DNA from: Nemophila menziesii
Taxonomy: Eukaryota > Streptophyta > Magnoliopsida > Boraginales > Hydrophyllaceae
Reading direction: 5' to 3'
DNA length: 64,000 nt
NCBI GenBank assembly: GCA_029959085.1
Contig: JARWIR010000001.1
Location: 20,575,730-20,639,729 of the forward strand
A program made the translations under genes and the position numbers. This document shows, in pieces, positions 26,443 to 38,855 of this stretch. Within the stretch, counting starts at the first letter, position 1. Every line of letters begins with the position of its first letter. The notes under the pieces are model-generated. The model searched no databases. It was given only the letters and a program-made list of their open reading frames with translations, and had not been told where the DNA came from.

Positions 26443-29400
26443 TAAAATTTATATTTAGAACTCTTTTCATGAGTATTTTGATTTCCGCTATAGATAGAAG
26501 AACGAGGATTGCTACATAATCAGTTAGAAATTCGAATTACATGTATATATATGGGAAATGAATTCCGTCAAAATTTGTTAGAAGTTGATGATTTTGTGAA
26601 TTTCGCTATATATCTTAATTTTAATGTATAGTCTATCTTTAATACAATCAAGTGGAATAGATTTCACTAGTTTTGTATTTAAGTGAGATCATCATAAAGT
26701 TGAGGTCTTTTGTTCAAACTTTGAAAGTTTGAGGACCTGGGATAGAAAGGTTTAAAGTTTAGAAGGGATCAATGATGAATGAGAGCTGATAAGAAACTTA
26801 TATGAGATTATCAAAGTTGCTCTTTCGCTTTAGCTAGAAGTCGCACTTTTGCTTCAAAAAATTGACATTTATGAATTCAAATAACTAATTTACTAATTTA
26901 GTCAATAATTGAAGTGATTCACTTCCAGGTGGTTTATTTATTGTAGAGCTCTTTTGGAAGAACCATTTCTTTCATACCATAGAGTCAATTGATATTATAA
27001 TCGAAATTGGATGGAAATATAATTATATACTCCTGACTTTTACAAGTCCTTCTAAACAAATACATAATCTATTTCCAGAAAAACTAATTCTGTACTATTG
27101 CAAAGATTATTGGCATAAATGGAATACCAGATGGTTATTTTGTAGAGTGAATATTTTAGTAATCCATCGACTCTCATTTTCGTGATTACCGTGTTAGTAT
27201 GCTGAGGTTTAAAGTTCCTTTTCCATTTGAGATTTAGCTATAGAGGCTCAATGAAACTAGGAAAATGATGATAAAACTAAACCTAGAATAAATACTACTA
27301 AGGAACTATCTACCTTTTTTTTATTTCCAAATAAATAAAGATATAGCATAAACTATTAATTAAGTTAGTCTACCTAAACTAGAATCCTAAGGTTAAGTAA
27401 ATAAGAACCTAAATGTGATTAGAGTTATTTTAAACTTTCTATCAAACACAAGGGAAATTTAACAAATGAATATAAGGTTTGATAAGAAAGTAAAAATGAA
27501 TAATGCAAGTGATAAGAAAAAAAAAAATTGAGAAAAGATTACACAATCATAGTGGTTAGATTTTCTTATATCGACTACCTAAGGTCGCCCACTTTAGGTT
27601 TTTCAAATCCTTTCATTAAGTTTCTAGATACCTCTTAAAGTGATATATAAATCTTTTACAATGAGATTTTTTTTAGGCTAATCCCCAACCTAGAAACCAG
27701 ACTATGTCATAACTCAAACTCGAACACCTCGAAATAAAACTTCTTTGTGTAATCTCCTACACAGGTGATCATTTCCGATTGGAAGCCTTCTCTTCGAACT
27801 CAAATTTGAACTCGAATCGCTCGTTTATTCTCATAAATCTTAAATTCTATTACGAGCAAGAGGTACTATCTTGTTTACCGTAAATATTTGATTACAGGAA
27901 TAGTAAAAAACTCCTAATTAGTGGATAATATAATTAATAACAACAAGCCTATAATTTTGATATTAAAATAAATATTAGTTCTTGTGGACTCTTGTTGAAG
28001 TGTATGGTGATGAAGTGTGGATTCAAGAAGCGAGTTAGATGATACAAAATAGCCACTCAGGTCCCGTAAACCCTCCAAAAGATGTTCCGTGAGTAGATTA
28101 ATCTATCACAAAAAAGAAGATATCAAGACCCCAACTCAAAGTTTATCATCTTGACAAAATAAAAGAAAAGAAAACTCAAAGGGGCCTAAGACCAAATAAC
28201 CAAAGAAGAAGGACAGATAGAAAGATAATGAATGAACCTAAATTAACTATCCAAACAAGTATCATGTAGTGGTGCCAAAGAACTTATACCCAAATACACA
28301 TAATATATTAACAATCAACATATAATAAATTCAAAATTGGATTAAATTCTCAATGCGAGAAGGAGCGATTCTTACTTAGGTCAATATGGAGGCTATAGGG
28401 TGTTCATAGGTCCCATCTAGCGTCTAATAGTCCACCTAGTTATTCCCTAATTGTTCAATTGTCACGTAACCAAGTAGTTAAGAATCTTAAGGTCTTTTTG
28501 GTTATTAACGTAGGCTTAGGGACGGTATGATACGTATATATGGATAATGTGAAGTGAGCTTTTGATTCTCTCCTCACTAACCATCAACTAATCGCCCTAA
28601 ACTTGAGTTACACTCGAAGATTTATCTCACTCAGCCCAATTTGATGCTCTTACTTAGCATCCCCAAGTTCCCTGTAACTCTACTTGATGATTTACAAAAC
28701 TCCCACTTTGTCGATTCTTATATTTTGATTTTTTTCTTTTTTATTTCTATATTTTTTGTAAGTTGGCAGTGACACTCTTTTTGAGGTGAGATGTCATGCC
28801 ACTTATTTTTATTTTTATTTCTTTTTCTCTTTTTTCAAGACCCTGACAAAGGGTTACAAAACAAAATATCGTCAATATCGAAATACAAGCTCATAATATC
28901 CCCACCCAATGTGTTCCCATAATGTGGTCCCACCATCCCAAACTCAAGCTCTAAAGACGACTAGTCTTAGGGTTGGATTCAAGTGTAGGTCATATGGTAA
29001 ATTCTTATAATCTAAGGGGTATGGCTTATAATGTGCGAAAAAGAAGGCTAAAGGATAAAAAGGGGCTAAGGCGAATAATTATTCAATAAACACGAGTGAG
29101 CAAGCTAAGGATTCAAGTAGCTCAACATAGAACTACCTTAATCACATACATAACTACTAAGTTTTGTTACTTTTTCACTTTTAGTTCATAAGCTAGGCGG
29201 GTTATTCATTAGTTTAGATCTCACGTTCTACACACCGCTCAAGGCTTCCCATGTTCAAACTCAACTTCTATGAATGGCTTATTAATCCTTTTTATCCTTT
29301 ATTAAATATTTTCATGCAAATAAATTACGCACTTTGTGAAATCGTTTAAAGACACTATTTTCTATCATTAACTTGTTGAAATTATGCTTAAAAAGGCACA

Positions 29401-29607
29401 TTCACTACATTCTACACCAATTCCTTATACTGATTTTTTCCCATAAATTTTATGGTTTTTCGAAAGAAACTAAAAAAACGGGATGAGAACAACAAGTATC
29501 CCACCCGTAACTCAAAACTAAGTCGTGTTCCCACGACTCAAAAAACAATAAAATTACTAATATACACTAAACACGGATAAGAAATCAATGAGAGGGATTA
29601 GGAGATG

Positions 29608-30063
29608 TTACGCGGCCGTATCGCATTCCTCGAACACACGATCAGAAAGGGTCTCATTTTCTTCCCCGATTTTCTCCATAATCCTATCAATTTCTCGTGC
29701 TTGCCTCAGCTAGTACATGACACTGAAGTGATGCTTGTTTTCTGACTTTGTAATCCTGTTCATTGGTGACATGACCCATGCTGGAGGCTCGGGTTCAAAG
29801 TTATCCATACCTACTTATGAATTTGAAGAGAACCCATGATCATTAGCAACTGGTTCCTTCACTTTTTTCTTGACCGAAACTTTGTATCTCAAGTTGTACC
29901 TCTTATTTCGTTATGTAGACGCATCAGGGTTTGGCTTCTTATCATGCGAATCATGGATGAGAAGTGGTGTTTCTTTTGTTCTCCCGAGTAATTTCTTGTT
30001 CCTCTTCCTTGCCAAGATTTGTATCTTCCTCTTGTAAACTACCGCACCAGTTCTTATCGTCAT
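29608..30063 (-). pseudogene. Unknown broken frame, copy 4
   Basis: Copy 4 of the frame at 4,373-4,828, full 456 bp with the same three stops. Confidence 0.38.
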
Positions 30064-30619
30064 CTCAACAATCCACAACTCAAATATGAAGAAAGTATGA
30101 GTTTAAGCACTTGAACTTTGAATGGTTGGTTTTTTTGGGTTGTTGTGTATAGGAGGATATGTAATGGTGATTGGATGGTGTTTTGTGAAGAATGAAAGAA
30201 TCTTTCTTGAGGTAGAAGGAATTTTAAAAGATTGGAAATCTTTGGTGTTTAATGTTGTTATGGAATGGATAGTAAATTCTTAAATTCAAAGGACTAATAG
30301 TGCCATTTTTGAGTGTTTGCGCCCCCGTATAGTTAATTCAAAATTCAAAGACTCATGAGCAATTTTAGAATGGTAAAAGACTAGTAGTGAATTTTTCAAA
30401 GTGTGGTTTTATTATTTTCTAGTTCATGGTTTCATTTTTGTGATAGTTTAAGGTTTGATTCTGGTATTTGATAGTCCAAATAGGTAATTCATCATTTTTG
30501 TGTTACTTCAGGCGTGTTCGTGTGTTTGTGATAGTTTAGGGGAGGTTCGTATTTTTTTTATACTTCACGGTGTAATTCTGATTACTTTCTATAGGTTATG
30601 TGGTATTTGTTTTGGGTGT

Positions 30620-30631
30620 GGGGGGGGGGGG
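30620..30631 (+). repeat. Poly-G tract, copy 4 (12 G)
   Basis: Same site in copy 4, 12 G, the shortest. Confidence 0.95.
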
Positions 30632-31054
30632 AGTTCAGTGGGTTTAGGTTTTTATTTATATTTTAGGGGGATATTTGGGGTTTGTGTTATAGTTCAGGGT
30701 GAGGGTGAGGGTGGTTAATTTCACTGAGAGTCTCTACAATAAGGAACATATGTGTCCTTTTAAAATAATAAATGGCACTATAGATCTGTATAGTGTGCTA
30801 AACAATTTATGGTTTTAATTTATTTCACTAAAGACCCCTTTATTTTGGAAAACAAAATACATTAGTGGTTGTTTTATTATTCAAAACAAGTTAAATTTTG
30901 TGGAGTTGATTGCACGATACATCTTGATATTTTGCGAAAACTATAGGTCACTAACAATTACACTTATACTTAGATGGTAGACTGGGTCACCAGAGTCTCC
31001 AGTCACTAATCGCACACTAGTGGAAAGGTTTGATGTACTTCTCCCATTTCATGG

Positions 31055-33216
31055 ACTAGGCACTTGTAGGACGTGTTTCATTAAGGTGCCTCATGCCTAC
31101 GATAAGAAGGACTAGGAACTGGAAGCTCATTACTTTTTGTTCCATGACAGTCAGGTTATATCGGTTCTGCGAATGTTTCCAGGCATATCCGAAAGAATAG
31201 GAATCATCTTGTTTACTAGTGTAAGATTTTTTCGTAGTACGTAGGAAATCACCGAGAGTGGGTGACTATTAGAAGGAGATTGTATCGTTAAGAGTCGTGA
31301 ATGTACTGATTTGGATTGGATTGGATTTGATCAATGTATGACAGTATTCAGTTATTGGTTTATATGTTAAAATGTTCCTATATTGTAAACTGGATTTTGT
31401 TTAAGAAGTAATTAAATTAGTTTATGAGGTACTTATATAAATCTTGTGTTATTGGACAAGACTTATATTGTGTAGTGTTATAATTGTTTGTATGTAGATT
31501 TCATACATATGTCAGATTTCATTTCCTAGTATCATGCGAGGAACGATGGTGGAAATGATCTACTTCGTGGACCCACTCATCTACTCACATTATGCACTAC
31601 TCCAAGTATATATAGTATACCCTTTTATTATCACATTATGTTTGTTAAACTGGTCTTATTTTTTGTGGACAACCTTAGAAAGAAAACGAACAAAACAAAA
31701 ATTGGCCAAGATGTCCAAGGCCAAGCACGGGGGTGTGATCCTCAAAATGGTCAGTGTACTCGTTTGTACATTGATCCCCGCCTCGAAGACGGGTCGCCAC
31801 TCGACTGGGGTATTGGTTCTACTATACGCGAGAATATGTCACCATACTATTCCCAGTGGACCGATGTACCTAAATCATATCTGACACATGTCTTTGACCA
31901 ATTACAGGTATTTATACATTTGCATACATTTTTAAATCTTTTATAGATTTTGTATAGTTGTTTTATAAAAAAATTGTTCGACGTTGGAGGTGTGATTTTT
32001 ACTTTATGTTCGAGGCTAGCGGACGAGCCAAGATTGGGGAAGCATATTACACCATTTAATGACCATATGTATTTCTCGTTATCGGGACGACAAGCACATA
32101 ACCAAAAGAGACTACTATGATAAGGGCCAGAATCAGAGGATATTGGTGATGAGGACTAAAAAAGGTCTAGTGACTACTCTGAGTCCCCTGAGTTATAGGT
32201 TCGTGTTACTTTTTTATTTTTTATTTGTTTGTGTCTGGGGATCTAACTATACTGCATACATCCATGCAATATCGTTGTTTTTGCATGGATACGTCCACCG
32301 TTATTTTTGTATTTTTAAATTGATTGTGTGTGAGGCTCTAACTATACTGCAATCATCTATGGAAGATTAGATGCATGTAAAAAAATAAGAGGAGGTAAGG
32401 TGCGGTGCCCAATGGACATGGGCTAGTCACTCTTTATTATAGATAAGAAATGCTGCTTGAAGTATATGTTGATTCCATATTAGTTTTATTTGCTTCATGC
32501 TAAAATATTAACTAATATGTACCATGAAGGAAAGAAAGAAGATGTACAATATGTGCTTTCTTCTTTATCGTGTTTCTACTAGGATATCGATTATAAGGAG
32601 AAGGAAGGCATGTTGAGGAACGAGCGCTTTGGTGTCTCCGGTGTGAGTTTCAACTACACTATATATATTTTTGATAACATATATCAAGAATGACTAGTGA
32701 ATATGCATTTATTTCAGAACCATGCCCAATTGAGAGAGGATTTAGTCTCTCAAACCACAAGTTGTGCCGTCTGGAGCTTATCCCTTTGTCTGTATCGACC
32801 CAATTGTCAAGGAAGGATCAGGTCGATTCGGTCACTAGGGTTATGATGAGGTATGGGAAATGGATCTAGGAATTGGAAGACATGTGTAGGTCTAGTGTCG
32901 AAGATAAAAGTGAATTGTCTACTTCCACCGCATCGAGTTAGTCGAGGATTTCCAAGGCCTAGTCGCACAAATTAACATCAACTTGATTGCGCAAGGTTAC
33001 CCGTCGTATTCCCACAACATCGACCAACTCCATCAACTCGACAATTACCACATAGGCGACTTTGTGGCATACGGAACCGAGGACTTTCTTGTGTAATATG
33101 ACCAGTACCAGGATTATAATGGCTGGCCCAGTTACGATTCCGCTCGAAATTGACGACCTATGATTCTTTCGGTACTCTTGATGACCAAGACAAACCTGAT
33201 GATGATGACACACAAG
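31055..33216 (+). pseudogene. Plant En/Spm (Ptta)-like transposase remnant, copy 4
   Basis: Copy 4, core at 31,638-31,906, with the same breaks. It ends about 150 bp before the deletion junction at 33,373. Confidence 0.36.
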
Positions 33217-33373
33217 TTAAATAACCGTCATATATCAGAATTTGATTGTTATATTTAGGTTGTGTTTCTTTATGTACTATTTTTCATTTACTCCCCGACT
33301 GATATACATTAATTGACTTTGTGGACACCATCTGCGACATTTATTTATGTATATTTTTCGTAATTGGGCGTTT

Positions 33374-34303
33374 ATATTATATTATAAGTTATTAAAGAAA
33401 AGAAAAAAAAAAGAAGCCTATAATATAAATTAATTTTGAATACAAAAAATTTATTAAAGAAAAAGGAAAAAAAAGGGGGCGGGCGATGGATTGGTTGGGA
33501 AGACCAATACCACCACCCTTAATCTTTAAGGATGTCCCAAGTTTAAGATATCTCTTTGTGGATGTCTACTTGAGACAATTACTTATGTGGCACTTGAGTA
33601 TATTAAGTGCTATTTTCATACCTCATTTGTCGATGTGGTATAATAAGCTAAATTAACATAATAAACTAATTCTGCAGTTTTTTCATCTTTCATCTCCTCA
33701 ACAATATTCGACTTCATGAAGGATTAAAGAACCATCAGTAGCTTATTCATCTCCGTGTATTTTACTTCAATAATCACTTTGGCTTAATCTAGTTTCATCT
33801 GATCCGATTTCTCTTCTTAATTACTTCAATAGTTTCTAATCTTTTAGACTATAATTCAGCAGTGACTTTCTAATATTCTTGCTTTAAATAGTTTTGCTTT
33901 TGTTCTATGATCTGGAAATTACCTTGCATTTGGTCTAGCCGATTCCTGGTTAATTCACTTATCTATCAATTTTCATCTTCAGTCGTTTAATTATGTTCGA
34001 TGGCTTGTAAGTCAAATCCCAGAAAACGCCTTGAATGTTCAAATCTGCAGCTGCTTTTTTGGAGTAGCTCGGCTTTCTTCATCTCCTCAACATAATTTGA
34101 CTTTAAGAACACCGAGTAGCTTAATCATCTCCGTGTATATTTCTTCAAGAATCACTTTTAAATTCTCCTTTAACATAGTGATGGATGATGGTTTTAATGG
34201 TCTATTCCTGCACCATATATATGTAACTAGCTCTTCTTTTAAAGGTGAAAAATATGACGTTTTTCTATCAGAGTTCTTATTTTTTTTCCATAAATTCATT
34301 AAA
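33374..34303 (+). repeat. Array unit, copy 5 (partial, high-identity part)
   Basis: Starts inside the AT-rich minisatellite of the unit and runs at near-perfect identity through the coiled-coil remnant. Just after the shared text at about 34,303 the identity drops abruptly. The following diverged part is listed separately. Confidence 0.92.
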
Positions 34304-34365
34304 TTTTTTCTTTTCATGAGTTTTAAATTTTTTATATGTAGATAGAAGAACGAGGATTGCTGCAT
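33690..34365 (-). pseudogene. Degenerate coiled-coil-like frame, copy 5 (extended start)
   Basis: Fifth copy. Because the sequence diverges upstream of 34,303, the open minus-strand stretch is longer here: it begins at 34,365 and adds 22 residues before the shared Met. Nothing suggests the extension is functional. Confidence 0.33.
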
Positions 34366-34830
34366 AATCCATTGGAAATTCGAATTACATGTATATATAT
34401 ATAACCGTAAAGATTTGTTAGAAGTTGATGATTTTGTGAGTTTCGCTATATATCTTTTTTAAATTTATAGTCCGCCTTCATCACGATCATCAAAAGTGGG
34501 GGGCTTTTGTTCTAAATTTGAAAGTTTGAGGACCTGGGATAGAAATGTTAAAAGTTTAGAGGGGACCAATGATGAATGAGAGCTGATAAGAAGCTTATAT
34601 GAGATCATCGAAATTGCTCTTTCTCTTTAGCTAGAAGTTGCACTTTTGCTTCAAAAGATTGACATTTATGAATTTAAATATCTAATTTTCTAATTTAGTC
34701 AATAATCCAAGTAATTCACTTCCAGGCGGTGTATTCACAATCGACCACTTTTGGAAGAACCATTTCTCTTGTACGAGAGAGTCGAGTGATATTATATTCA
34801 AAAGTAGATGGATATATATAATTGTGGAGT
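34304..34830 (+). repeat. Diverged continuation of the array unit (unit ~1,210-1,790)
   Basis: After 34,303 the sequence still aligns with the unit but at clearly lower identity, roughly 80-85% by eye with several indels. For example, the text around 34,337-34,380 matches 1,254-1,305. Alignment fades at about 34,830 (unit ~1,790). This looks like an older edge copy that escaped the homogenisation seen in the array. Confidence 0.85.
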
Positions 34831-35085
34831 AATGTTATATATAACCTTTAAATATTTCACCCTTATTTCATCTTTTAGGTAGATAGTGATATGGCATGCC
34901 AACTATATAAACTATTTTTTTCTTTCTTTATTCTTTTAATACATATTTTAAATTTTTTAAATAATTTTTTTCTCTCTCTTATTAATCTAATTTAGATCGT
35001 TAGACAAATACCACTCTTCATCTTTTAATAGATTTCCTTAACATTTTTTTCACCAGAATACTTCAAAATATTTACTTCATAGATT
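34831..35085. other. AT-rich intergenic DNA
   Basis: T-rich runs and no gene. Ends at the left target-site duplication of the hAT-type MITE. Confidence 0.7.
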
Positions 35086-35093
35086 CTCATAAT

Positions 35094-35667
35094 TAGGGGT
35101 GAGCAGAATTTCAATAAAACCGAAAAACCAAGTTAATTTTAACCAAACCGATCCAAAATATATGTTAATTTTACCAAGATCAACCTTACCCATTAGGTTA
35201 CCTTACAATTTTTCGGGTCCATATATTTTACCTATATATTACCCAAGCTATTGGGGTGGGTTTACCCAAACCGAAAAACCGTATAATATAAAAAGAAATA
35301 CAAAACATGCATATTAGAGGAATCTTTTCATGGCTTCTTGAATATTTCAAACATGCATAACTTATTTTGAAGTATTCGATTCACTACTTCTTGATTTGTA
35401 ATGTCAAAATTGTAACTTTGATCTTAAGAGATATAATAGTACCGGTTTTTTCAGATTTTGTCATTATTATAAACTTTTTTATGCGTTAAAAAAAATTGAC
35501 TAATGTTACTAACATGGGTAAACTGAAGGGTAACCCGAATAAACCCGAGGGTAAACTTTTTTTTACCCTACCCTTGGGTTACCCAAGCAATTCCTTAAAC
35601 CAAAATATATTACTCTTGGTTTACCCTAACCTCAAAACCGGGTAAAACCGACCCGTGCTCTCCCCTA
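35094..35667. mobile_element. 574-bp non-autonomous hAT-type element (MITE)
   Basis: Begins TAGGGGTGAGCA and ends TGCTCTCCCCTA, a 12-bp terminal inverted repeat with one mismatch. It is flanked by a perfect 8-bp target-site duplication, CTCATAAT (35,086-35,093 and 35,668-35,675). An 8-bp duplication is the hAT hallmark. The interior is rich in AACCGAAAAACC and GGGTAACCCG motifs and in their reverse complements near the other end, so the ends can fold back. It encodes no transposase; an open frame at 35,099-35,317 is chance reading of these motifs. Confidence 0.92.
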
Positions 35668-35744
35668 CTCATAATATATGTATTTAATTTTTATTCTTAT
35701 TATGTGATATGGATATCAAGATGATAATAATAGCATATATTTTC

Positions 35745-38690
35745 AGGAAGCAGAAGCTTTGTCGGTGAAAACTCCAACCAAATCAATGTTACAGGTATTT
35801 ATTTATTCAGTTGCATATATATAGGCTTTTAATTATTACAAATTTGTGTATATATTTACCTATTAGTGATTGAATATATAATTACATGATTCAACTGAAA
35901 TTCAAATGGTTGGTTCTTATGAGAAAGAATTAATAGCTGGAAAAAAAACAAAGTTTACAAAGCGAAGATAAAAACTTAAACGAAGAGAGTGATGAAGTTT
36001 CCAGAGTAGGTATGTTCTTTGAGACTTACCAAGAAGTTTGCGATTTTTACAATCGTTATGCAAAAAAAGTTGGATTTGAAACTTTGAAGAGAAGGTCAAG
36101 TACCAATGATGATGGAAAAAAATATCCTTCGCTCTTGCATGCAGTAAATCCGATAAACCTACACATAGAGTTCAGAATAATTTAAAAAACAACCATCAAT
36201 CAAGACGAATTGTATAGTTAGGATAAGAGCATTATTGACTAGCAATGATTTGTATACTTTGAATGTTGTTGAATTAGAGCATAACCACAAGGTTACTCCA
36301 TCTGAAGCACATATGTATCGAAGTTACAAAAAAATTGATACACCTACTAAAGATTTTTGGATTTGAATGATAGAGTGGGAATTAAGATAAGCAAAACTTA
36401 TAGCTCCTTTGCTGTCGAAACAAGGGGGATTTGAAATGTGTGTTTTGGAGAAAAAGATTGTAGAAATTACATCAATAAACAAAGATGACTGAGACTTGGG
36501 GAAGGTGATGTTGAGGCCTTAACTGTTTTAGACGAATGCAAAAGAAAAATTTAGAATTTTTTCATGTCATGAAGGTTGATGAAAAAAAATAGAATAAGGA
36601 ATGTTTTTTGGGCTGATGCAAGGTCTAGAGAAGAATATGAATCGTTTAGTGATGTTGTGACATTCGATTCAACTTACTTGACGAATAAATATGAAATGCC
36701 ATTTGCTTCATTTGTTGGGGTAAATCATCATGGACAATCAATACTATTAGGTTGTGGGGTGCTTTCAGATGAAACGACTGATACATATATTTGGTTATTC
36801 AAAGTTTGGCTAGAATGTATGTCTAAAGTTTCTCCAGAAGCTATCCTCACAGATCAGTGCAAGGCAATCCAAAATGCAGTTGCACATGTTTTTCCCAAAT
36901 CTCATTATCGTTTATGTTTATGGAATATAATGAAAAAGATACCCAAAAAATTAGGAAGATATAAATCCTATCAAAAAATAAGGAGTGTTTTGTCTTCCAT
37001 TGTGTATCATTCCTTAAAAGTAGATGAATTTGAAAAGAATTGGAAAGATATGATAGAAGAGCATGATTTGGAGGATAGCCAATGACTAGAAATTTATATG
37101 ATGATCGATATCAGTGGGTTCCGGTGTATGTAAAGGAACTTTTTGGGTGGGAATGTCAAGTAGCCAAAGGAGTGAGAGCATGAATTCGTTTTTTGATGAG
37201 TACATACATAGTAGAACCAGTCTTAAGCGATTTGTAGAACAATATAATATGACCAGGATTAAAAAGATAAAAAACGAAAAAGATGAAGATTTTCGACCAT
37301 GCAATGCGATCATTCCTTGTATTACAAAAATGTGGATAGAGAAGCAATTTGGAGTTTATACAAATCGAATATTTAAAATATTTCAAGAAAAATTACGAAT
37401 CTCATTTTTTGTACCAGCGTTACATTAGTCGAAATGAATGAATCTATCCAGACATTTTATGTTATAAATAATTCAAATAGATTTGACGAATGTGGTAAAT
37501 ATAAGGATCAGGTTCTTTATGAAGTCACTCTTGATAAGCATGATCTTGATATGAAATGCATTTGTCAATTATTTGAGTTTAAAGGAATTTTGTGCAGACA
37601 TATATTATCTGTATTGATGGATCAAAAAGTTGATCACATCCATTTTATCACATTGTAGAAAGGATTTAAAGAGGCCCCACACTGATATCAAACTCTTTTA
37701 CGATGAATTTGAATCTAATGAAGAAATTATGCACTACAATAAATTGTACTCGCGTCTGATGAGAATTGCACGTATTGGAGCAAAAACTGAAATGCATTTT
37801 AATAATGCAATAACATATTTGAATGAATTTGAAGAAAAACTTCTTAATGATGTTGAAAGAAATCACAAGTTCTTGGTGATAAACCTGAACAAGTTGATCA
37901 GGTCAATTATTATCAAGCTTCATATTCCGGCTCGAAAGTTCAAAGTCCTTTGCAAGTGGTAAGAAAAGGACGTCCTCATTTCAAAATAAAAGAATCAAAA
38001 GTAGAAAAAAATTCTAAGACTACAAATAAAAAGGTATGATTTGATATAATTACATGTTGGTTATAGTAATTCTTTTGATTATTAATTATTATATATTTAT
38101 TTTGGTTGTATATTTGATAGAATTCCCAAGTACTGCAAAAAAAAAAAATTATCAATCTGGTATGTCTAATCGAAAGAAACAAAAGATGGGGTAAATATAT
38201 TTTTTTTTGTCTTTCTACTTAATTATTATTGTATTATTTCGTGTATATAATAATTACTATAGGTTGTAGAAAATATTTCAAAAGCTCAACATCTCACTGT
38301 TGGAGATATTCTCCCAAATAATTCTGTTGAAAGTTATGAAGTTGGAGAGTTTCGATTGCAGGTTTACATATTTTTCTCGTATTATTGCATTTTAGTTGAT
38401 GTACCATGTTGTGAAGTTGATGCTTTAGAACTTCATTTTTTTCCAATAATTGTGTATTATTTGGTGCTTCTTTTTTACAGGTGCAACGTAATACAGATGA
38501 AGTTGGAGATGTCGGATTAATGGTTTACTCATTTTTTTAGCATTATTATTGTTTTTTGTGTGTATCAGGTAGTGAACTTGGTGCTTCAAACCTTCAATTC
38601 CTTTAATATTAATTTTTTATTTGGTGTTTCTTTTTTTCTTTCTTTCAGGTACAAGATGGTACAATAACTCAAGATAATGCTTAAAGCTTT
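35745..38690 (+). pseudogene. FAR1-related sequence (FRS) gene, decayed
   Basis: FAR1/FHY3-related proteins are plant transcription factors domesticated from MULE transposases. Domains appear in family order. A FAR1 DNA-binding domain lies at about 36,000-36,350 (RVGMFFETYQEVCDFYNRYA, then ELEHNH). A MULE transposase domain at 36,576-37,085 is open for 169 codons, with VTFDSTYLTNKYEMPFASF and the AILTDQCKAI aspartate motif. Then comes WVGMSSSQRSESMNSFFDEY near 37,141-37,200, a SWIM zinc finger (CICQLFEFKGILCRHIL) near 37,557-37,607, and a typical KGRP tail near 37,970. Breaks include frameshifts near 36,115, 37,140, 37,430 and 37,640 and stops near 36,364 and 36,475. Introns with GT/AG ends are likely near 35,790 and after 38,034. 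Decay makes this a pseudogene unless the assembly is wrong. Confidence 0.85.
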
Positions 38691-38854
38691 GTTTAAGATG
38701 GATCATCTGCTTTTTGAAATGTGATTAACGTCATTGGAATTTATGTTTCTTTCTTGTAATATTGAGGAAAATGGAGAATCCTAATTAAAATCTTACAATT
38801 TATGATGAAATTATGTTGAACATTTTTACGAGAATCTTAGATTTTTTTGCAGCA

Positions 38855-38855
<1 letters not shown>

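Larger units (their letters stand above)
25238..33373 (+). repeat. Array unit, copy 4 (3' end deleted)
   Basis: Full until about unit position 8,140. There it jumps directly into unit position ~282 of the next copy, losing the last ~275 bp of this copy and the first ~280 bp of the next. The poly-G tract is the shortest of the four (12 G). The CACTA-type inverted repeat found at the end of the other three copies is lost. Confidence 0.93.
1..34303. repeat. Tandem array of 8.4-kb units (4 full copies plus a shortened fifth)
   Basis: The sequence beginning at position 1 recurs at 8,416, 16,828 and 25,238. Landmark offsets (937, 9,352, 17,764, 26,174) give unit lengths of 8,415, 8,412 and 8,410 bp. 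The copies look more than 99% identical by eye over most of their length, differing by scattered substitutions and homopolymer lengths. A fifth copy is shortened by about 553 bp at its junction with copy 4. All copies have the same orientation. The left window edge cuts the array, so the true copy number and the natural unit boundary are unknown; position 1 is only a convenient phase. No intact gene is visible in the unit. It looks like a macrosatellite-type segmental tandem duplication built from transposon-derived DNA. An assembly artefact cannot be excluded, but copy-specific variants argue against simple duplication of one read path. Confidence 0.97.

Noticed and set aside
1..34303. CRISPR-like or rDNA-like explanation for the tandem array
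   Set aside because: The unit is 8.4 kb with no short direct repeats and spacers, and no rRNA sequence was recognised in it.
37086..37386. Minus-strand frames opposite the FRS pseudogene
   Set aside because: Antisense shadows of clear FRS coding sequence.
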